Shown: one piece after another, positions 1 through 8,234 of the stretch | How the letters are laid out: each line of letters begins with the position of its first letter | How positions within the stretch are numbered: position 1 is the stretch's first letter | NCBI GenBank assembly: GCA_002422865.1 | Contig: DITN01000068.1 | Coordinates: 1-15,655, forward strand | Source of the DNA: Bacteroidetes bacterium UBA6183 | Lineage (GTDB): Bacteria; Bacteroidota; Bacteroidia; UKL13-3 | Length of the DNA stretch: 15,655 nucleotides | Direction of reading: 5' to 3' | Made by a program: the position numbers and the translations under genes | Notes under the pieces: model-generated | Told to the model about the DNA's origin: nothing | The model's database searches: none | What the model saw: only the letters and a program-made list of their open reading frames with translations

Positions 1-2665
1 CTCCCGGAGCAGGATTAAATGTCCACCCACCGGTACCGCCTTGTTGATTAGCAGGCGTAACTAATCTAAAAGGAAGCACAAGTTCTTGTTCACTTCTACA
101 TAAATTTTGTGGTTGAGTAGGCGATAAATTAGGTAGAGGTTTAGCCACCACCCTCACGGTATCGGAGTTGCTACACTCTAAATAACTAGATGTAGTATCA
201 GGATACGAATAGTAAGCGGTAACCACATAATCAGTAGTAATATTAGGAGCCGCTCTGTAAGTGCCGGCATATCCTTTCGGCTGCACGTTAATTAAAGAAG
301 GTCCTTGAATTCTATCCCACTTGTATTTATACCCACCTTGTGCCATAAGCATAACAGTATCTTTAGGACAGACAGAAGTATCAGACCCTGCATTCACAAT
401 TACGGGTAGGTTAACACGAAGGTTAAAAGTATCTCGCATGCGGCAACCAAAAGAATCAGTCATTAATATGACATACATACCGGAATCTTTTTTCACAACG
501 GTCTGAGAAGAATCATCGGCTTGAAGAATATTATTTTTAAACCAGGTGTATGAAGCAATGTTACCATTACTATTTCCTGCATCGAGGGTAAAAGATTGTC
601 CTGCGCAGATACGTGCGGTATCAGGGCTAAACCTCGGAGTAGGTAGTGGTTTAACATCAAGCACAGTACTGTCATAAGCCTTACAACCTCTTAAATCTCG
701 TACTTCAATAATGTACTTGGTGTCAGAAGTATCAACGGCATCGTAGTTATTACCATTAAGTTGAATAGGACCTTTAACAGGCGGGCTAGTTCTGAAGTTT
801 TTGTACCACGAGAAAGTATACGGAGGTACCCCGTGTTTGCCACTGGCAGTAAGATTAATAGCAGTACCTTTACAAGTAAATGTATCTTTAACAGAAGCCA
901 CAACAGGAGTATCTATGGTAATGGTATCGGTGTAAACTCTAGTACAAATTTGTCCAGGAAGAAAGCCCGGAGTAGAAACCGAGAATTGGACTAAATATTT
1001 ACCACCTTGGGTATAGGTAAAGGTATCGATAAAAATAGGACGAGGGTCTGTAATAGCTCCCGTAGGGTTAGGTCCGGGATTAAGTGCAATTAATGGAATA
1101 GCTCTGAAACCGTTAGAAAAATTATAATCATAAGGAGCTATGGCAATTTTTAAAGATGCAGCTGCAAAGGTTTGTTTCACTTCTGTTTTACGTGCTCGAT
1201 ACACCCATCGGCCACAATATAAATCTTGTTTTACACCATCTGCTTTGGGTATAGGAAGAACCCTTATACTGAAAGATCTTGTGACACGACCAATATTGGG
1301 GCAAAATTTATCTACACCTGTAACCGTAAAATAATAAGGTAAAGTTCTACCATCGGTTTCTTCTGTTTGCCAACAAAATTGGTAAGAGTCTTCACGTGGT
1401 CGAGGTAATCCCGGGCCAACAGGATAAGTTGGTAGGAAGGTTAGTTTACCTGGTCTAACGATACCCTGATTCCAAGATAAGATAGTGGTATCAAATCTAG
1501 GTATAGCAGGATATACGTCAGTATCTTTTGCTATAACAGTAAAACATAGCTGTTCACCTGCACAAATTGCATAATCATAAATTGGTCGGTTGTTTGGGCC
1601 GGAAGGTATGGTAGCCAATCTTGGCGGGTTATTATTCGGACAACTTTTTACATACATCTGCATATCGCGCATGGTAATGCCGGCAAGCACAGGATTACCA
1701 TTAGCATCATAAGTCCATTGTTTAATAAACACACATAAATCACCGAAAATATATGCAGGGGTATTGTTAACAGCGTTAAAACTTACATCACCATTTAACG
1801 AATCAATAATAACATAAGGCCCGTTTGGTTGAGGGAAGTTGATATGCGGAGCACGCGTTGAGTTAAGAGGGAATGGGTAAGTAGCACTAAAAGGTGGAAG
1901 ATAAGTGGCAGAAGTACCTGGGCCACTTCTCCATGCAGGACCAATTTGATAAGTTAATGAGTCGTTGTCGGGGTCAACAGCACCCATATTAAATACGTAT
2001 TCTTGACCGGAGCAAATAATAGCTACCGGTTCATTTTTCATTACCGGAGAATTATTTTTGCAGGCACTTTGTGAACGATTAAAAATATTGATGGTGGCAC
2101 CAATGGCAAAATCTTCTGCGGGAACATTAGTCATACCTGTGTTACGAGCGTTTGAAGTAAAAAAGATATCCCAAAAAGCGCATGTTGAATTGTTTAACGA
2201 AGCGAAATTAAGGTTAAGCGTGCCTTCAAAGATGTGTTTTTCGATTGATGGAGTGTAGGTTCCGGGGGCAACGGTTCCTAAATTGGTACAACCATTTTTA
2301 CCAAGGTTGCCACATATTTCAATCAAGTCTTTACCAACATCTTCAACTTTTATTAAAGACATATTAACGATTACTTGAGCGGGGTTAGCAATACAACCGG
2401 GAGGATTTAATGTTGTGCTTGGCCTTGCAACCATGCCGCCAATTAAATTGCAACCAATGGCAGGGTTATTACAATAGCAGGCTGCGCATCCTACACAATC
2501 GCGGTAAAGTGTTAGTTTTATTTTCCAAGTTCGCGGACCTATACACTCATATTCAACATCACCTCCTACGAAGTGTGAGGCTTGTGTAGATCCTGATAAA
2601 AAAAACAAGAAAAAAGCAAGTATGCATAACTTGTTTAGCGGTAGTTTTTGTAAAAGATTTTTCAT
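1..2665 (-). CDS. Large secreted Ig/PKD-type surface protein, N-terminal part (runs off left edge)
   Basis: The reading frame is open from an ATG at 2665 to the window edge: 888 codons with no stop, so the C-terminus is missing. Residues 1-29 form a signal peptide (basic start, hydrophobic stretch LAFFLFFLSG, likely cleavage after STQA). The mature protein begins SHFVGGDVEYECIG followed by LTLYRDC, a start I recognise from large gliding-associated/PKD surface proteins of Bacteroidota. Residues 57-72 hold a cysteine cluster (C57, C60, C63, C65, C72). Roughly residues 584-671, 672-750 and 751-840 look like successive Ig/PKD-like modules, each starting near a Cys and a phrase such as CKGTAINLTASG, CAGQSFTLDAGN or VCPKDTVMLMAQGG. 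A fourth probably starts near 845. Family knowledge suggests export through Sec and the type IX system, with a sorting domain at the unseen C-terminus; that is inference. Probable roles are adhesion or surface structure. The exact function is unknown. Confidence 0.85.
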   Translation of the reverse strand, partial: MKNLLQKLPLNKLCILAFFLFFLSGSTQASHFVGGDVEYECIGPRTWKIKLTLYRDCVGCAACYCNNPAIGCNLIGGMVARPSTTLNPPGCIANPAQVIVNMSLIKVEDVGKDLIEICGNLGKNGCTNLGTVAPGTYTPSIEKHIFEGTLNLNFASLNNSTCAFWDIFFTSNARNTGMTNVPAEDFAIGATINIFNRSQSACKNNSPVMKNEPVAIICSGQEYVFNMGAVDPDNDSLTYQIGPAWRSGPGTSATYLPPFSATYPFPLNSTRAPHINFPQPNGPYVIIDSLNGDVSFNAVNNTPAYIFGDLCVFIKQWTYDANGNPVLAGITMRDMQMYVKSCPNNNPPRLATIPSGPNNRPIYDYAICAGEQLCFTVIAKDTDVYPAIPRFDTTILSWNQGIVRPGKLTFLPTYPVGPGLPRPREDSYQFCWQTEETDGRTLPYYFTVTGVDKFCPNIGRVTRSFSIRVLPIPKADGVKQDLYCGRWVYRARKTEVKQTFAAASLKIAIAPYDYNFSNGFRAIPLIALNPGPNPTGAITDPRPIFIDTFTYTQGGKYLVQFSVSTPGFLPGQICTRVYTDTITIDTPVVASVKDTFTCKGTAINLTASGKHGVPPYTFSWYKNFRTSPPVKGPIQLNGNNYDAVDTSDTKYIIEVRDLRGCKAYDSTVLDVKPLPTPRFSPDTARICAGQSFTLDAGNSNGNIASYTWFKNNILQADDSSQTVVKKDSGMYVILMTDSFGCRMRDTFNLRVNLPVIVNAGSDTSVCPKDTVMLMAQGGYKYKWDRIQGPSLINVQPKGYAGTYRAAPNITTDYVVTAYYSYPDTTSSYLECSNSDTVRVVAKPLPNLSPTQPQNLCRSEQELVLPFRLVTPANQQGGTGGWTFNPAPG

Positions 2666-2700
2666 GGCGATAGCATTTAAATGGACTGTTAAATCCAATT

Positions 2701-2728
2701 CAAAATTAGTATCGCTTTATGCAAACAA
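2701..2728 (-). promoter_or_regulatory. Bacteroidota-type promoter for the surface protein gene
   Basis: On the minus strand TTG (2728-2726) is followed by 17 bases and then TAATTTTG (2708-2701). This matches the TTG / TAnnTTTG (-33/-7) pattern of the Bacteroidota primary sigma factor exactly at -7. Transcription would start near 2694, giving a leader of about 30 bases before the ATG at 2665. It was identified by eye only. Confidence 0.55.
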
Positions 2729-2750
2729 TTTCTTAAAACGCCTGATTTGA

Positions 2751-2768
2751 TGCACTTTTAAGAGTGCA
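2751..2768 (-). terminator. Small hairpin after the GH3/serine hydrolase gene
   Basis: TGCACTTTTAAGAGTGCA is an inverted repeat with a 6-7 bp stem and a 4-6 base loop. It lies 24 bases past the stop codon of the 2793-5699 gene and upstream of the next promoter. That position suits a transcription end between two genes on the same strand. It lacks a clear U-tract on the minus strand (TCAAATC follows), so it is a weak intrinsic terminator candidate and could instead be a protein binding site. Confidence 0.3.
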
Positions 2769-2792
2769 TTAATATTTTAGAAAACGTTAAGT

Positions 2793-5699
2793 TTAGTCGA
2801 AAATAAATGCTTCGTAAATGGCATCTTGTAGGTTAGTACGCACGTTCATCTCTATTAGTTTTTTATTTTCTGATGATGGATGCACACGGTTTGATAAGAA
2901 TACAAATACCAATTTTGATTTAGGATCAACCCAAGCACAAGTGCCTGTAAAACCAGTGTGGCCAAAGGTGTAAGGGGAGCATTGTTTACTTGTAGGACTT
3001 GCTTTTTTAAAATCGGTTTCCGGTTTATCGAATCCCAAACCCCTGCGTGATTTACCGTGTTTTTTGGTGAAGTTGGTTATGGTACTTTCTTTTAAAATAC
3101 GCTTACCACCATACTCGCCACCGTTTAATAACATTTGCATAATTACAGCCACATCATTTGCACTTGCAAATAAACCTGCGTGGCCGCTTACACCACCAAG
3201 CATAGCTGCTGTTTGATCATGCACTGTGCCATTAACCAATTGCCACCTGAAGAAGGTATCCATTTCGGTTGGTACAAGCCAATCTGCATTTACTTTACCA
3301 AGTGGGTTATATGTTAAATTGGCTAAGTTTAGTGGTTTGTAGATATGCTCTGTTACATATTTATCAAAGGGCATTTGAGTGATGTTTTCAACAGCTTTAC
3401 GTAATAAAATAAACCCCAAATCGGAGTATATATAGTTGCCTTTAGGCTTTACTTCGCTTTTTAAAATTGCATCCCACACAAACTGTTCATAATCGTTATG
3501 CATAAACAAATTGGGTGCTACTTGTATGTTGTATATGCTATCGTAAGTGGTTTGATAAATGATGGGATTAGGTTTTCCGTTTATTAAAGTACTTTTATAA
3601 ATTGGAATATAAGCCACCAATCCTGCCTGATGAAGCAATACATCTTGCACCGTAATTTCATCTTTGTTGGTGCCAATTAGCATGGGTAAATAGGTGCTTA
3701 GTTTTTCCTCAAGTTTTATTTTATGTTCATCAAACAAATGCATTACAGCAACTGTGGTAGCCAATACTTTTGTTAGTGAGGCTACATCATATAAATGGTG
3801 GTTTTTAACGGGCGTAATATTATCGTATGTTTGGTAACCAAACGATTTGTGGTAAACCACTTTGTTTTGTTTGGCCACTAATATTTGGCATCCGGGAGTA
3901 GCTCCTTTTGTTATGGCTTGATTGGCTATGCTGTCTAACTTAACAAATACATCACTATTTAATCCGGCTTCTTCAGGTAGTACGTAACTAAACCTATCAA
4001 GTGCTGTTGTGGTAATGCCGCTGCCTAATGGAAATGCTTTGCCTACACTAACCGGCATGCGTCCTTTTGCAGCAATTCCTCCAAATAAAACCTGTGCTGC
4101 CAATTGGTTGTAAAGTTCCAAGTCTTCGTAAGATACAATTACGTTACGGGCATTTTGAAAACTATTGAGGATATAAGGATTACCGTTACATACCAATATT
4201 ACTTTACGTTGCGACTGTATGATTCGATTCACAAAATCAATTTGTGACTGGGTTAAACCTAATTTTCTGCTCACAAATCTGCTCGTTGAGTGAAGGCTTA
4301 CAATAATCAGGTTGTATTTTTCAAGTGCTAAATACAGGCTATCAAAGTTTATGTTTTTATCGGTTTTATCAATACTAAAATAATCGCTGCGGCAATAGTT
4401 TAAACACATTTCCTGAAAGGCCGTTAGCTGTTGTACACCCACACCAACTGTAGCAATTTTGTATAGTTCAGGATTTTTTATAGGTATAATATCATCTAAG
4501 TTTTTAGCAACGATGATGCTGTTTTTGATGGCTTTTTTAATCATTTCCGGTGCATCACCCGAATTTAAATCTTCTGTTAAATTGGTTAATTCTATGGGTT
4601 CGTATTTGTTTAACCCGGCCCAATATTTTGCCAATAAAACACGTTTACAACTTTTTTCTATTTGTGCCCAGGTTAAAGAGCTATCCAATAAATGCTCCTT
4701 TATTTTGTTCATACTTGCAGGCACATTTTCTACAAATAATAAAATGTCATTTCCTGCCAATAAGGCGCGCGCAGCAACTTCACCCGGAGGGTATAAGTCG
4801 GCTACACCCTTCATGTTTAGCGCATCGGTAATGATAATACCTTCAAAGCCCATCTCATTACGAAGTAAATCGGTAATGATAGGTTTTGATAATGATGAAG
4901 GGGTATTGCTGGTATCAAGTGCAGGGATGTTTAAGTGGGCTACCATCACACTCATTACCTTTTCGTCAATTAATTTTTTAAACGGATAAAGTTCTAACGA
5001 ATCCAAACGTTTTCTATCAGCTTTAATCACCGGTAAACCATAATGAGAATCCGTTTCTGTATCACCATGTCCTGGAAAATGTTTTGCTGAAGCAATAATG
5101 TGCATGTCTTGTAACCCTTTTGTATATGCAGCACCAAGCTTAGCAACGGTATATTTGTTTTCGCCAAAAGATCGGTCGTTTATTACAGGATTATTGGCAT
5201 TGTTGTTTACATCAACATCAGGCGCAAAGTTAAAATGTATGCCCATACGTTTGCATTGCGAACCTATGCTCAGTCCCATTTCGTAAACTAAATCAGCATT
5301 GGCACTTGCGCCTAAAACCATTTGGCGCGGGTAAACAGGCGTGCTGTCTAAACGCATGCTTAATCCCCATTCTCCATCAATCCCCACCAATAAAGGAATC
5401 TTGCTTTTGCTTTGAAAATTATTGGTGAGTATGGCTTGTTTGTATGGTGTGCCTTTAAAAAAAATCAATCCGCCAACTTTATAATCACGCACCAACGATT
5501 CAACATAGTTGTAATGTGCACTATCGCGCATCGTCCAAACATCAACCATAAAAAGTTGTGCAATGCGTTCGTCATCGGTTAATGTATTATAAACCGAATC
5601 AACCCACGGATTACTTTTATTCCAATTTATTGCACCATTTTGTGCCCAACCCAACATTGGCAACAATACAACGCAAAGTAAAATTATAAATCTGTTCAT
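2793..5699 (-). CDS. GH3 beta-N-acetylhexosaminidase fused to a class C beta-lactamase-like serine hydrolase
   Basis: This 968-residue secreted protein starts with a signal peptide (residues 1-19, cleavage after GWA). The first enzyme domain (about 25-370) is glycoside hydrolase family 3 of NagZ type. It has KHFPGHGDTETDSH at 206-219, the His/Asp signature of the family's acid-base loop, and D292 in IITDALNMKG as the expected nucleophile. Residues about 385-565 resemble the GH3 C-terminal domain. Residues about 577-960 form a serine hydrolase of the beta-lactamase/PBP-like family. Its S641-L-T-K644 is the SxxK nucleophile motif, Y758-S-D is the YxN-like motif, and H914-T-G replaces KTG. NagZ enzymes remove N-acetylglucosamine from muropeptides, and the second domain probably acts on D-amino-acid peptides or esters. 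A role in periplasmic or surface peptidoglycan turnover is inferred. This two-domain fusion is known in Bacteroidota, so the ORF is not a chimera artefact. It is divergent from mutL. Confidence 0.9.
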   Translation of the reverse strand: MNRFIILLCVVLLPMLGWAQNGAINWNKSNPWVDSVYNTLTDDERIAQLFMVDVWTMRDSAHYNYVESLVRDYKVGGLIFFKGTPYKQAILTNNFQSKSKIPLLVGIDGEWGLSMRLDSTPVYPRQMVLGASANADLVYEMGLSIGSQCKRMGIHFNFAPDVDVNNNANNPVINDRSFGENKYTVAKLGAAYTKGLQDMHIIASAKHFPGHGDTETDSHYGLPVIKADRKRLDSLELYPFKKLIDEKVMSVMVAHLNIPALDTSNTPSSLSKPIITDLLRNEMGFEGIIITDALNMKGVADLYPPGEVAARALLAGNDILLFVENVPASMNKIKEHLLDSSLTWAQIEKSCKRVLLAKYWAGLNKYEPIELTNLTEDLNSGDAPEMIKKAIKNSIIVAKNLDDIIPIKNPELYKIATVGVGVQQLTAFQEMCLNYCRSDYFSIDKTDKNINFDSLYLALEKYNLIIVSLHSTSRFVSRKLGLTQSQIDFVNRIIQSQRKVILVCNGNPYILNSFQNARNVIVSYEDLELYNQLAAQVLFGGIAAKGRMPVSVGKAFPLGSGITTTALDRFSYVLPEEAGLNSDVFVKLDSIANQAITKGATPGCQILVAKQNKVVYHKSFGYQTYDNITPVKNHHLYDVASLTKVLATTVAVMHLFDEHKIKLEEKLSTYLPMLIGTNKDEITVQDVLLHQAGLVAYIPIYKSTLINGKPNPIIYQTTYDSIYNIQVAPNLFMHNDYEQFVWDAILKSEVKPKGNYIYSDLGFILLRKAVENITQMPFDKYVTEHIYKPLNLANLTYNPLGKVNADWLVPTEMDTFFRWQLVNGTVHDQTAAMLGGVSGHAGLFASANDVAVIMQMLLNGGEYGGKRILKESTITNFTKKHGKSRRGLGFDKPETDFKKASPTSKQCSPYTFGHTGFTGTCAWVDPKSKLVFVFLSNRVHPSSENKKLIEMNVRTNLQDAIYEAFIFD

Positions 5700-5772
5700 G
5701 TTTTTCTGCTAAACAATGGTTTACCACTATCAACGGCAAAAAACGTTAAAATCCAATTGGTTTGTATGTTTT

Positions 5773-5790
5773 TATAAACTAAGTTTTATA
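5773..5790. repeat. AT-rich inverted repeat between divergent genes
   Basis: TATAAACTAAGTTTTATA is an 18-base imperfect palindrome with 6-base arms, inside the 143-bp gap between the divergent GH3/serine hydrolase gene and mutL. It could be an operator, but AT-rich palindromes arise easily by chance and no second copy was seen. Confidence 0.2.
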
Positions 5791-5819
5791 CGTACATATT
5801 AACACTGCATTTTGTTTCG

Positions 5820-5827
5820 TACTTTGC
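5820..5827 (+). promoter_or_regulatory. Possible -7 element upstream of mutL
   Basis: TACTTTGC matches the Bacteroidota -7 consensus TAnnTTTG and ends 15 bases before the mutL ATG, implying a very short leader. No good TTG -33 element is visible 17-23 bases upstream, so the call rests on the -7 box alone. Confidence 0.35.
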
Positions 5828-5842
5828 AAGCGTATTTCAGTT

Positions 5843-7684
5843 ATGAGTGATGTAATAAAATTATTGCCCGACCATGTAGCCAACCAAATTGCAGCCGGTG
5901 AGGTGATACAGCGCCCGGCCTCTGTGGTAAAGGAGTTGCTTGATAATGCCATTGATGCAGAGGCTACCCTTATTCAGTTAATGATTAAGGAGGGGGGTAA
6001 AACATTGATACAGGTAATAGATAACGGAAAAGGAATGAGCCCTACTGATGCGCGCATGTGTTGGGAGCGTCATGCCACCAGTAAAATAACACAAACAGAA
6101 GATATTTACCACATAAAAACCAACGGTTTTAGGGGTGAGGCATTGGCCAGTGTGGCCAGTGTGGCGCAGGTTGAATTAAAAACCAAAAATGCTCAGGATG
6201 CTATTGGCACGTTTATTTTAATAGAAGGCAGTGAAGTAAAGAAGCAAGAAGGAGTGGCTTGTAACCAAGGAACCAGTATTGTGGTTAAAAACTTGTTTTA
6301 CAATATTCCGGCTCGAAGAAATTTTTTAAAATCAAATCCGGTAGAAACCCGCCATATTTTTGATGAGTTTACACGTGCAGCCTTGGCACACCCTGAAATT
6401 GCTTTTACGTTACACAACAATAACGAAGAAGTATACAACTTACGTGGTGGCAATTTGCCCGAACGTATTGAACAAATATTTGGCTACAAAATTGGCGACC
6501 ATTTATTGAGTGCATATGAAGAAACAACCATAGCAACCATTAAAGGTTATGTGGGAAAACCCGAACAGGCTAAAAAAACGCGTGGAGAGCAGTTCTTTTT
6601 TGTAAACAATAGGTTTATTAAAGATGCCTATTTAAACCATGCGGTAGTCGGTTGTTATGAAAATTTAATCAGCAAAGAGCAGTTTCCGTTTTATGTCATT
6701 TGTATAGATATTGATCCTACACAAATTGATGTGAATGTGCATCCAACCAAAACAGAAATTAAGTTTGAAGACGAACGTTCATTATATCAGATATTACGTG
6801 CTGTTTGTAAAAAGGCGATTGGGGAACATTATCATGTTCCTACATACGTTCCATCTAATGATGATACTTTTTTAAATTTAGGTGCTCGTTTTACACCAAC
6901 GCAACCCGCTGTTTCCAATCAACCTCATTCAGATGCAAGAACACCGTCAACCCCCAATACGGGTGGCGGTTTTAATAATAACAGAGATTCTTTTGCAGTT
7001 AATCGTTCACAAAATAAAGATTGGCAAGAGCTTTTTGGTATTTTAGAAAAGAAAGATACCATTGGCGATGTTGGACCAAAAAGATTTAATAAAACAGCCG
7101 ATGAGCTGGCATTGGAAGAGGAGCAAAATTCGGCCAGGTATTTCACACAAATACATGGTACGTTTATTTTATCGCAAATAAAAAGTGGGGTGATGCTTAT
7201 CGATATGCAAGCGGCACATGAGCGGGTGTTGTACGAAAAATATATGCAGGCTTTGCAAAATCAACCCATGGCTAGTCAGCAAAAGTTATTTCCTAAAACC
7301 ATTACCTTAAATGCTGCAGATGCCATGTTGTTAAATGATTTATTGGCTGATATACGTGCATTGGGCTTTGATGTTAACGATTTAGGCGGTAATACATTTT
7401 CAATTAACGGAGTCCCGGCCGAGTTGAACCATTATAACGAACAACATTTAATTGATGAAGTTTTAGAAAACTACAAACAACAAACTGGCAGTACAAAACA
7501 CCAAAACATTGCACGTATTTTGGCGCAACGTGCTTCGGTAAAACCAGGCACAAAATTAAGCACCGAAGAAATGAATACCTTGGTTGATGAACTTTTTGCT
7601 TGTACAGAAAATAAACTTTCGCCAAGTGGAAAAAGTTGTTTTAGTACATTAAGTATTGATGAAATTTATAAATTGTTAAATTAA
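5843..7684 (+). CDS. mutL: DNA mismatch repair protein MutL
   Basis: The protein has 613 residues, normal for MutL. It couples mismatch recognition by MutS to strand removal. The N-terminal GHKL ATPase is complete: NQIAAGEV at 14-21, KELLDNAID at 30-38 (E31 aligns with the catalytic Glu and N35 with the Mg-binding Asn of E. coli MutL), DNGKGM, RHATSKI, and GFRGEALAS at 95-103. The transducer domain follows to about 330 (FFVNNRFIKD, DVNVHPTKTEIKF). A low-complexity linker (about 345-400) leads to the C-terminal dimerisation domain. There the endonuclease-type motif appears as D454-M-Q-A-A-H-E460-R-V-L-Y-E465, with Gln in place of the usual His. The later ACR and CPHGRP motifs are replaced by AQR and SPSGKS, so nicking activity is doubtful. 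The next gene starts 5 bases after the stop, suggesting cotranscription. Confidence 0.97.
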   Translation: MSDVIKLLPDHVANQIAAGEVIQRPASVVKELLDNAIDAEATLIQLMIKEGGKTLIQVIDNGKGMSPTDARMCWERHATSKITQTEDIYHIKTNGFRGEALASVASVAQVELKTKNAQDAIGTFILIEGSEVKKQEGVACNQGTSIVVKNLFYNIPARRNFLKSNPVETRHIFDEFTRAALAHPEIAFTLHNNNEEVYNLRGGNLPERIEQIFGYKIGDHLLSAYEETTIATIKGYVGKPEQAKKTRGEQFFFVNNRFIKDAYLNHAVVGCYENLISKEQFPFYVICIDIDPTQIDVNVHPTKTEIKFEDERSLYQILRAVCKKAIGEHYHVPTYVPSNDDTFLNLGARFTPTQPAVSNQPHSDARTPSTPNTGGGFNNNRDSFAVNRSQNKDWQELFGILEKKDTIGDVGPKRFNKTADELALEEEQNSARYFTQIHGTFILSQIKSGVMLIDMQAAHERVLYEKYMQALQNQPMASQQKLFPKTITLNAADAMLLNDLLADIRALGFDVNDLGGNTFSINGVPAELNHYNEQHLIDEVLENYKQQTGSTKHQNIARILAQRASVKPGTKLSTEEMNTLVDELFACTENKLSPSGKSCFSTLSIDEIYKLLN

Positions 7685-7688
7685 CGGA

Positions 7689-8207
7689 ATGGTTCATTTT
7701 ACCCAACTTATGCATCACTTCAAGTACAGGTGTTTAATTTTGCTAGGTTTATCTGTTTGCTTTTTTGCGTTAAGGTACGCAGACGCGCATTTGCCTTTTT
7801 TTTGGGATGAAATGAATGCTTACGTAAAAGGCTCAATTTATATGGCAGATCACAAATTGTCTTTACTGCCATCGTCTGTTCCGTCTGAGATAAGTTTTGG
7901 TCATCCTTTATTGTTGATATTCCTGAATGCATTTTGGATACAAGTATTTGGTTTTTCACCATTCACTTTTCATGTGTTCACTATCATCATTACGTTATTA
8001 ACAGCATTAGGTTGTTACCTGCTGGCAACAGAAATAAGTAAGAATTACACCATTGGTGTTTTGGCATTTGTGGTGTTTTTATTTCAGCCGATTGTGGTAG
8101 CCCAATCAACGCAAGTATTGTTAGAAATGCTGCTAACTTGTACCATTGTTTTTGCTGTTTTATTTTATATTAGAAGTGAATTTTTGTATTCGGTAGTTTG
8201 TACTTAA
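7689..8207 (+). CDS. N-terminal fragment of a GT39-like glycosyltransferase
   Basis: This 172-residue fragment contains a short cytoplasmic start, a first membrane helix (about 14-30), a periplasmic loop with F-F-W-D40-E41-M-N that carries the acidic residues expected for donor or metal binding in GT-C enzymes, and GHPLLLIFLNAFW at 71-83. Three or four further hydrophobic helices follow, up to the stop after VVCT. The ATG lies 5 bases after the mutL stop; an in-frame ATG at 7710 is a possible alternative start. On its own it lacks the rest of the membrane domain and is unlikely to be active. Confidence 0.6.
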   Translation: MVHFTQLMHHFKYRCLILLGLSVCFFALRYADAHLPFFWDEMNAYVKGSIYMADHKLSLLPSSVPSEISFGHPLLLIFLNAFWIQVFGFSPFTFHVFTIIITLLTALGCYLLATEISKNYTIGVLAFVVFLFQPIVVAQSTQVLLEMLLTCTIVFAVLFYIRSEFLYSVVCT

Positions 8208-8234
8208 CTTGCCGTATTAACCAAAGAAACAGGG

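Noticed and set aside
493..903. Short minus-strand frames of 60 and 70 residues
   Set aside because: They lie inside the long continuous frame of the surface protein in a different phase and have no features of real proteins.
4459..4989. A 176-residue plus-strand open frame opposite the GH3 domain
   Set aside because: It is antisense to a region with clear GH3 catalytic motifs and has no recognisable domain or start signal of its own; it is a shadow of the real gene.
5930..5947. Possible loss of the MutL catalytic Glu, because KELLDN has Asp where E. coli has Glu
   Set aside because: Alignment to E. coli MutL puts the catalytic Glu in KEL (E31 here), which is present; the changed residue is the neighbouring, non-catalytic position.
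8205..8207. Recoding of the stop as selenocysteine or pyrrolysine, or a different genetic code
   Set aside because: The codon is TAA, not TGA or TAG, and TAA normally ends neighbouring genes such as mutL, frr and the PIG-V-like gene.
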